This document shows, piece after piece, positions 58,327 through 64,000 of a stretch of 64,000 bases of DNA (position 1 is the first letter of the stretch; the number at the start of each line of letters is the position of its first letter). Made by a program: the position numbers and the translations under genes. The stretch comes from an uncultured Oscillibacter sp. (GTDB lineage Bacteria > Bacillota > Clostridia > Oscillospirales > Oscillospiraceae): the NCBI GenBank assembly GCA_900770295.1, contig CAAGJQ010000153.1, positions 62,001 to 126,000 on the forward strand, in the 5' to 3' direction. Under the pieces are notes generated by a model. It was not told where the DNA came from, ran no database searches, and saw nothing but the letters and a program-made list of their open reading frames with translations.

Positions 58327-58565
58327 ATTTCACAAAAATCTGGTGGCGGCTTTGCGAAATGACAGCTTAAAATAAGCGCGCCTCGACATGAATACGGCCA
58401 AAATCCAGGGGAGAAGGGACCTTGAAAAAGGTGTTCCGGAGAGTTTAGCGGAATCAGAACAACAATTGGCGAAATGACGGAAAGCGATTGCGTAGCTTCT
58501 GGCGTATATCGATCCAGATTGTGAAAATTCATAAAAAAACACGCTGGAAATGGGGAACATATCAA
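58327..58565. other. Intergenic stretch without recognisable gene
   Basis: First part of the 422-base gap 58327-58748. It holds no convincing terminator for the exporter pair and no gene; GCGAAATGAC occurs twice (about 58356 and 58469). The promoter of the next operon begins at 58566. Confidence 0.5.
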
Positions 58566-58621
58566 TTGACAAACCCTCCAAAAAAGCATTATAATTGGGA
58601 CAGCAAAACGCAAACGTTTGC
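58566..58621 (+). promoter_or_regulatory. Promoter with LacI/CcpA-type operator, ABC importer operon
   Basis: TTGACA (58566-58571), 18-base spacer, TATAAT (58590-58595). The perfect 12-base palindrome GCAAACGTTTGC (58610-58621) begins about eight bases after the expected transcription start, a repressor position. It also fits the catabolite-responsive element closely. Confidence 0.8.
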
Positions 58622-58748
58622 ACAAAGACAGAATCACTGATCACGGTTCTGCCTGTGCGGATTCGAAGCGAGAAACGGATGTGAGGGAAGGAAGAGCTAA
58701 AACCTATCCAGGCAAGATTCCCGGCAGTATTGAGAAAGAGGTGTTACC

Positions 58749-60575
58749 GTGTCAAAGAAAAATCTTCCCAAAAAACGCATGACGAAGACAAGGCTGAAAA
58801 ACCTGATCCTGAACGTGGTGAAGAATCCGTTCAACATGATCGTGCTGGTCAGCCTGATCGTACTGTTCTGCCTGATCGTGATCCCCCTGCTGACCATGGT
58901 CAAGGAGACCTTTACCCTGGCTCAGTCCGAACTGCGGCGTGTGGACGGCAAAGTGGGTGACTTTACCCTGTACTATTGGAAGTACATGCTGGCCAGCAAC
59001 ATGAGCAAGGCTGTGCTGTGGGAGCCGCTGTGCCACTCTCTGGTCTGCGGTATCTGCACCACGCTGATCTCTGTGCCTCTGGGCTCCGTTCTGGCCTGGC
59101 TGATGATCCGGACCGACCTGCCTGGAAAGAAGGTCCTGGGTCTGCTGGTCACCGTGCCGTACATGATCCCCTCCTGGACCAAGGCTCTGGCCTGGCTGGC
59201 GGTGTTCCGCACGCCCACCAGCGGCGCCAACGGCTTCCTGTGGGGCCTGGGAATACCGATTCCTGACTGGCTGGCCTACGGCCCCATCGCCATCGTGTTC
59301 TGCATGTCCCTGCACTACTACGCATTCTCCTACATCCAGGTTTCCGGCGCGCTCCGCTCCATCAACTCCGAGCTGGAGGAGATGGGCGAGATCCAGGGCG
59401 CCAATAAGGCCCAGATCCTGCGCCACATCACCCTGCCCCTGATCATGCCCTCCGTGCTGTCCGCTCTGGTCATGACCATCTCCAAGTCCATCGGTACATA
59501 CGGCGTGGCCGCCAACCTGGGCAACCGCATCGGCTACTATACGCTGGCCACCAAGATGCGCGTGTTCATCGACCAGGGCCCCCGCGGCGTCGGCTATGCC
59601 ATGTCCATCGTTCTGGTCGGCCTGGCGGCTCTCATTCTGGTGGGCAACCAGCGCATCGTGGGCGTCCGCAAGTCCTATGCCACCGTGGGCGGCAAGGGCG
59701 GCCGCAGCACCCTGATGCCTCTGGGCAAGGCCAAGAAGCCCATGATGGCTTTCCTGTTCCTGTTCCTGTTCCTGGCCATGGTCATGCCCTTCTTCGTGCT
59801 GATCATGGAGACCTTCCAGATCACCACCGGCGCCGGCTACGGCCTGGACAACCTGACGCTGTACAACTGGATCGGCACCACGGACGCCGCTGTGAAGTAC
59901 ACCAACTATCCCGGCATCTTCCGCCATGACGAGTTCTGGCAGTCCTTCTGGAACACCATTCGCCTGTCCCTGATCGCCTCCATCATCACCGCTTTCTGCG
60001 GCCAGTTCCTGGGCTATATCAGCTCCCGCGGCCGCGGCAAGTGGTACGGCAACCTGACCGAGCAGCTGGTGTTCGTGCCCTACCTGATGAGCGGCGTGGC
60101 GTTCTCCACCATGTATTTCTCCATGTTCTCCCGTCAGCATCTGGGCGGTCTGATCCCCTCCCTGTACGGAACATTCACTCTGATCATTCTGACCTCCGTG
60201 GTCAAGCACTTCCCGTTTGCCAGCCGCTCCGGTACCGCCAACATGCTGTCCATCAGCGTGGAACTGGAAGAGGCGGCGGATATTGCCGGCGCCAGCTTCT
60301 GGAAGCGGATGACCTCCATCATCATCCCCCTGGCTAAGAACGGCTTTATCTCCGGCTTCATGCTGGTGTTCATCTCCATCGCCAAGGAGCTGGACCTGAT
60401 CATCATCATGATGACCCCCACCACCCGGACCCTGTCCTATCTGGCCTTCACTTACTCTCAGGAGGGCTACAACCAGATGTCTGACGCTATTTCCGTGGTT
60501 GTGCTGCTGTACATCCTGGTCTGCTACATCGTTGCCAACAAGGTCGGCGGCGCTGATATCAGCAAGAGCTGGTAA
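58749..60575 (+). CDS. ABC importer permease, two fused membrane units (iron/phosphonate/sugar-phosphate type)
   Basis: A 608-residue permease with about 12 membrane segments and two copies of the EAA-type coupling loop: MGEIQGANKAQILRHITLPL near residue 215 and EEAADIAGASFWKRM near residue 510. So both halves of the pore are in one chain, as in FbpB, AfuB and 2-aminoethylphosphonate permeases. The N-terminal ~30 residues are highly basic. GTG 58749 is the start; the -35/-10 and operator lie about 150 bases upstream. It forms an operon with an ATPase, a binding lipoprotein, a membrane protein and a HAD hydrolase. Confidence 0.85.
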   Translation: MSKKNLPKKRMTKTRLKNLILNVVKNPFNMIVLVSLIVLFCLIVIPLLTMVKETFTLAQSELRRVDGKVGDFTLYYWKYMLASNMSKAVLWEPLCHSLVCGICTTLISVPLGSVLAWLMIRTDLPGKKVLGLLVTVPYMIPSWTKALAWLAVFRTPTSGANGFLWGLGIPIPDWLAYGPIAIVFCMSLHYYAFSYIQVSGALRSINSELEEMGEIQGANKAQILRHITLPLIMPSVLSALVMTISKSIGTYGVAANLGNRIGYYTLATKMRVFIDQGPRGVGYAMSIVLVGLAALILVGNQRIVGVRKSYATVGGKGGRSTLMPLGKAKKPMMAFLFLFLFLAMVMPFFVLIMETFQITTGAGYGLDNLTLYNWIGTTDAAVKYTNYPGIFRHDEFWQSFWNTIRLSLIASIITAFCGQFLGYISSRGRGKWYGNLTEQLVFVPYLMSGVAFSTMYFSMFSRQHLGGLIPSLYGTFTLIILTSVVKHFPFASRSGTANMLSISVELEEAADIAGASFWKRMTSIIIPLAKNGFISGFMLVFISIAKELDLIIIMMTPTTRTLSYLAFTYSQEGYNQMSDAISVVVLLYILVCYIVANKVGGADISKSW

Positions 60576-60617
60576 TTCCGGAGCACGTGCTATTTGACAG
60601 AAAGGAAAGAATGATAT

Positions 60618-61739
60618 ATGAGTCGCATTGAATTAAAGCATATTGATAAATTTTACGGCAGCAACCACGTCCTGCGGGATATCAACCTGACCATCGAGGA
60701 CGGTGACTTCATGACTCTGCTGGGCCCCTCCGGCTGCGGCAAGACCACCACTCTGCGCGTGGTCTCCGGCCTGGAAAAGCCCCAGAACGGCATCATGACC
60801 ATCGACGGCGTGGAGATGATCAACGCCGACGACGCCTACTACGCCGAGCCCAGCAAGCGCGGACTGAACCTGGTGTTCCAGTCCTACGCCCTGTGGCCCC
60901 ACATGACCGTGTACGACAACATCGCTTTCGGCCTGAAGATCCAGAAGATGGACAAGGCCGAGATTGAGCGCCGGGTCATGGATGCCCTGAAGATGATGCG
61001 CATTGATATGTACAAGGACCGCTATCCCACCGAGCTCTCCGGCGGCCAGCAACAGCGCGTGGCAATCGCCCGCGCCGTGGCCTCCAGCCCTAAGCTGCTG
61101 CTCCTCGATGAGCCCCTGTCCAACCTGGACGCCAAGCTGCGTATCGATATGCGCGCCGAGCTGCAGCGCCTGCACCGGGAGCTGGGCACCACCATTATCT
61201 ACGTCACCCACGACCAGACTGAGGCTCTGACCATGTCCACCAAGATCGCCCTGTTCAAGGCCGGCGAGCTGAACCAGGTGGCCACGCCCATGGAGCTGTA
61301 CAACAATCCCATCGATCTGGAGGCCGCCGACTTCATCGGCAACCCCCGTATCAACCTGATTCCCGGCAAGGCCGAGATGAAGAACGGCCAGCTGGTGGTC
61401 AAGAGCGAACTGGGCAACCATACCTTCGGCGCCGAGACCCTGACCGGCGAGGAGAAGCCCGCCAGCGGTGAGTTTGACTGCGTACTGGCCTGCCGCCCGG
61501 AGCAGATCGAAATCTCCCGGGAGCCCGTGGAGGGCGCCCTGCCTGTCACCATTTACGCCAACCAGCCAGCCGGTTCCGAGACCATCGTGACACTGAAGGC
61601 CGGCGACGAGGAGTTCCTGGTGAAGGAGCTCGGTCAGGTCCAGTACGAACTGGATCAGCAGGTCTGGGCCATCATTGACCAGAACAAGATCAACGTTTAT
61701 AATAAGGAAACCACCCGTCTCATTAAGCGCGCGGTGTAA
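60618..61739 (+). CDS. ABC importer ATP-binding protein (FbpC/PotA/UgpC-like)
   Basis: A 373-residue ATPase. The nucleotide-binding domain spans residues 1-235: Walker A GPSGCGKTTT, Q-loop LVFQSYALWPHMTV, signature LSGGQQQRVAIARAV, Walker B LLLLDEPLSNLDAKLR, H-loop VTHDQTEA. A C-terminal TOBE-type regulatory domain follows (about 240-373, IGNPRINLIPG, RPEQIEI). This long form belongs to the CUT1/iron/spermidine group. It starts 42 bases after the permease with GAAAGGAAAG. It probably works with the fused permease as a homodimer. Confidence 0.92.
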   Translation: MSRIELKHIDKFYGSNHVLRDINLTIEDGDFMTLLGPSGCGKTTTLRVVSGLEKPQNGIMTIDGVEMINADDAYYAEPSKRGLNLVFQSYALWPHMTVYDNIAFGLKIQKMDKAEIERRVMDALKMMRIDMYKDRYPTELSGGQQQRVAIARAVASSPKLLLLDEPLSNLDAKLRIDMRAELQRLHRELGTTIIYVTHDQTEALTMSTKIALFKAGELNQVATPMELYNNPIDLEAADFIGNPRINLIPGKAEMKNGQLVVKSELGNHTFGAETLTGEEKPASGEFDCVLACRPEQIEISREPVEGALPVTIYANQPAGSETIVTLKAGDEEFLVKELGQVQYELDQQVWAIIDQNKINVYNKETTRLIKRAV

Positions 61740-61804
61740 CCGCGAGTTTATAAATTCCAAGCGGCAATTCCCTACATGTTTTCAAAACGAAAGGAGAAGA
61801 CCCG

Positions 61805-63106
61805 ATGAAAAAGAAGTTGTTAGCATTGTTGCTGGCCGGCGTGATGATTCTCAGCCTGGCGGCCTGCGGCGGAGGCAAGAAGAGCGAGGAGACCAGCTCT
61901 GCCGGCGGAGATACCGCTGCTACCGAGGAGTCCTCCGGGAGCACCCTGCACCTGGGCTATGACCCCGAGACTGGCGAAGAGTTCTATGGCCCCTATTATG
62001 ATGAGTGGAGCGACATGACCGACGAGGAGCTGTATGAGCAGGCTCTGAAGGAGGACACCGCCATCAATGTCTATGCGACCTCATCCAAGATGCTGAAGGC
62101 CGAAGAACCCTTTGAAGAGATGTATCCCGGTCTGGACTTGATCGTCTCCGACCTGGACTCCGACGAAGTGCTGAACAAGGCCCAGATCGAGAACGAGACC
62201 GGCAACATCACCGCCGACGTGCTGCAGACCAAGGACGTCAACGGCAGCGTGTTCTACGAGTGGTACAACCAGGGCATCCTGGATCCCTTCTATCCCCGCG
62301 ATATCTGCGAGCACATCGATGAGAGCCACCTGAAATATGGCTATCCTCTGTACTCCTCTCAGGCTTTCTGGTACTACAATACCGAGGCCTTCCCCGATGG
62401 CCAGCCCATCGACAACTGGTGGCAGATCATCGAGAAGAATCCGGACGGCAGCCAGAAGTATCGCCTGTTCACCAAGGAGATCGGTCAGGAGTCCGCTTAC
62501 CTGTCCCTGTTCGCCAGCTTCATCAACAATGCTGACGAGATGGAGAAGGCCTATGAGGACTGCTACGGCGAGAAGCTGGAGTACACCTATGACGCCTCTG
62601 ATTTCAATTTCGAAGTGCCCGAGAACAACGCCGGCGTGGAGTACCTGTGGCGCTTCAGCCAGGCTGAGATGACCTTCATCGGCGACGGCGACGAGCTGGT
62701 GCTGGCCGTCCATAACTCCACCAAGGACGATCCCGCTCTGTGCCTGGCTTCCGCCGGCAAGATCGAGAACCAGGAGGAGTCCGGCTACAACATCGCTTGG
62801 TGCATTAACCTGGCTCCCTACACCGCTCTGCTGAACTATGAGTGCCTGTTCGCCGTCGCCGGCAGCGACAGCCCTGCTGGCGCCCGTCTGTTCATCCGCT
62901 ACCTCACCGGCGGCGCCGATGGCGAGAGCGGCGGTCTGAAGCCCTTCACCAAGGTCGGCAACTGGCCCCTGCGTGATGACGTCGAGGACAAGAAGAACCC
63001 CGCCAAGCTGTCTGAGCTGGGCGCCCGCGCCAACGACATCGATGCCATCTATGCCATTTATCCCGACGTTCAGGATATGTGGACTTACTGGTCTAACAAG
63101 AAGTAA
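61805..63106 (+). CDS. ABC importer substrate-binding lipoprotein (family 1 / iron-type)
   Basis: A 433-residue extracellular receptor. Residues 1-20 are a lipoprotein signal with lipobox LAAC then GGG, and a Ser/Glu/Thr tether follows. An acidic N-terminal insert (YGPYYDEWSDMTDEELYEQALKE) precedes the solute-binding fold. The fold starts INVYATSSKMLKAEEPFEEMYPG, and SSQAFWYYNTEAFPDGQPIDNWW contains aromatic residues typical of AfuA/FbpA-like proteins. No Tyr-Tyr iron site is evident at the C-terminus, so iron is less likely than an organic anion or phosphorylated compound. ATG 61805 follows AAAGGAG. The gene lies 65 bases after the ATPase. Confidence 0.85.
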   Translation: MKKKLLALLLAGVMILSLAACGGGKKSEETSSAGGDTAATEESSGSTLHLGYDPETGEEFYGPYYDEWSDMTDEELYEQALKEDTAINVYATSSKMLKAEEPFEEMYPGLDLIVSDLDSDEVLNKAQIENETGNITADVLQTKDVNGSVFYEWYNQGILDPFYPRDICEHIDESHLKYGYPLYSSQAFWYYNTEAFPDGQPIDNWWQIIEKNPDGSQKYRLFTKEIGQESAYLSLFASFINNADEMEKAYEDCYGEKLEYTYDASDFNFEVPENNAGVEYLWRFSQAEMTFIGDGDELVLAVHNSTKDDPALCLASAGKIENQEESGYNIAWCINLAPYTALLNYECLFAVAGSDSPAGARLFIRYLTGGADGESGGLKPFTKVGNWPLRDDVEDKKNPAKLSELGARANDIDAIYAIYPDVQDMWTYWSNKK

Positions 63107-63187
63107 TATCCTGCCCCATTGCTGATTGCGGAAACGCACTGGGCGGGCGGCCAACCGGCCGCCCGCCCTTCTAAAAGGAGGAACCCC

Positions 63188-63739
63188 ATGCTGCGCAAAG
63201 GCACCAACCCCATCAAGGACGAGGAGTGGAATCAGAAGGTCACTAATGCGGCGGACAGTTTCTGGTCCGCTTTCCAGATGACGGAAAACGGAAAGGTCAA
63301 GAGTACGCTTCTGCTGAATTCCTTCTGCCTGTGTGCCGTCCTGATCGCCGTTTACGCGGCGGCATTCGTCTTTTTCATTGACCCGCTGCACGCCTTGACT
63401 GCGGACGCACCCATCCTGATTGACAATCTGGTGGGATCACTGGTGCCCTCCATCATCGGTACAGCTGTGTGCGGTCTGACCTGGATGCTGTTCAAGGAAA
63501 AGCGGACGCTGCCCATGGCATATCTCTGGATGTTGGCGTTGGCAGCGGCCTGCCTGATCACGATGCTGATCCTGCTGCGGGATGAGCCGCAGGCTACCGT
63601 GCTGTTCCTGCAGTTTTTTGTGCTGTTCGTCCCGGCCCCCATTCTGTTGGGCGGCGGGCTGTCACTGTTTCTTTATAACCGTTACAGAAAGAACCGTCCC
63701 TCTGCCGCCGAAGAGGCAGATTTTTGGAAAAGGCAGTGA
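63188..63739 (+). CDS. Membrane protein of unknown function in the importer operon
   Basis: A 183-residue protein with a hydrophilic N-terminus (KGTNPIKDEEWNQKV) and four or five hydrophobic segments, including LNSFCLCAVLIAVYAAAF and AYLWMLALAAACLITMLI. It ends in a charged tail. AAAAGGAGG precedes ATG 63188; an in-frame start at 63119 lacks a site. It is in the importer operon, between the receptor and the HAD hydrolase. I do not recognise it; an accessory membrane component is possible. Confidence 0.7.
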   Translation: MLRKGTNPIKDEEWNQKVTNAADSFWSAFQMTENGKVKSTLLLNSFCLCAVLIAVYAAAFVFFIDPLHALTADAPILIDNLVGSLVPSIIGTAVCGLTWMLFKEKRTLPMAYLWMLALAAACLITMLILLRDEPQATVLFLQFFVLFVPAPILLGGGLSLFLYNRYRKNRPSAAEEADFWKRQ

Positions 63740-63744
63740 GATTT

Positions 63745-64000
63745 ATGATCGATACCGTTCTGTTTGATATGGGCGGAACGCTGGAGGACATTTACGTAGA
63801 CGATGCCAGCAAGGAAGAATCCGCCCGAGAAGTACTGCGCATTCTGAGCGAAAAAGGTATCGAACCGCATATGGATGTTCCCACAGCCGCTGCAAAGCTG
63901 GCGGAAGGATGGGACCGCTATGCCGCCTACCGCGGACCGACGAACCGTGAACTGAAGCCGGAAGAGATCTGGGGAAATTATGTGCTGACTGATTTTGGCC
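63745..64000 (+). CDS. HAD-superfamily hydrolase, N-terminal part (runs off the window)
   Basis: The first 85 codons of a haloacid-dehalogenase-type phosphatase. HAD motif I is at the start (DTVLFDMGGTLED, with the nucleophile Asp and the GGT turn). A helical cap region follows (KEESAREVLRILSEKGIEP...). The 3' end lies outside the window, so motifs II-IV cannot be checked. ATG 63745 is five bases after the preceding stop; the genes are co-transcribed. A phosphatase next to an importer of the AfuABC type hints at uptake and dephosphorylation of a phosphorylated sugar or similar compound; that is inference. Confidence 0.75.
   Translation, partial: MIDTVLFDMGGTLEDIYVDDASKEESAREVLRILSEKGIEPHMDVPTAAAKLAEGWDRYAAYRGPTNRELKPEEIWGNYVLTDFG

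Overview
The window looks like chromosomal DNA from a GC-rich, strictly anaerobic gut Clostridia of the Oscillospiraceae type (Flavonifractor, Intestinimonas, Lawsonibacter and Dysosmobacter are comparable). This rests on the high GC content, strong AGGAGG ribosome binding sites, lipoproteins with an LxAC lipobox followed by GG, a clostridial-type NifU with a Cys-rich tail, a DapH-type lysine pathway, and an acetoin-dehydrogenase-type E3 carrying its own lipoyl domain. The genus is inference. I saw no rRNA, tRNA, CRISPR array, phage or insertion sequence.

Layout. 1-1.6 kb: end of dapH and a metallo-beta-lactamase-fold protein. 1.6-10.9 kb: a myo-inositol catabolic operon (iolE-iolB-iolD-iolG, minus strand) divergent from a ribose/inositol-type ABC importer, with candidate operators between them. 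11-17.6 kb: a VanY-type carboxypeptidase, nifS-nifU, a YfcE phosphodiesterase, a possible structured RNA, an FAD/Rieske oxidoreductase and small membrane proteins. 17.7-31.5 kb: an FCD-type GntR regulator, two separate thiamine-diphosphate E1/E2 dehydrogenase operons, and a TRAP transporter between them; only the second operon has a complete E2 and an E3. 31.5-43.4 kb: housekeeping and stress genes (XRE regulator, radical SAM protein, second YfcE, flotillin, csoR-copA, a siroheme reductase, pfkA, a frameshifted TrmH-type methyltransferase, a cysteine hydrolase). 43.4-49.2 kb: a heterodimeric ABC exporter behind a possible attenuator, a LysM-CAP protein, small peptides, a hairpin-rich element and a GreA-like factor. 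49.2-54.2 kb: a branched-chain amino-acid importer (livKHMGF). 54.8-64 kb: a second heterodimeric ABC exporter and an ABC importer operon that runs off the window with a HAD hydrolase.

The central region is the most interesting. The GntR gene and the first dehydrogenase operon share the operator TGGT-N3-ACCA, placed where a PdhR/LldR-like sensor of a small carboxylic acid could repress both. The first operon's E2 has kept its lipoyl and E1/E3-binding domains but lost most of the acyltransferase domain and its HxxxDG motif. With the TRAP carboxylate importer next door, this suggests a dedicated uptake and oxidative cleavage system for a small keto or hydroxy compound, whose first complex may be accessory to, or dependent on, the second.

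Other points of note are a copA-copZ translational fusion that keeps an internal ribosome binding site, a perfect CsoR operator inside a consensus promoter, a flotillin gene with an ECF-sigma-like promoter, and a single-base frameshift in the methyltransferase gene.
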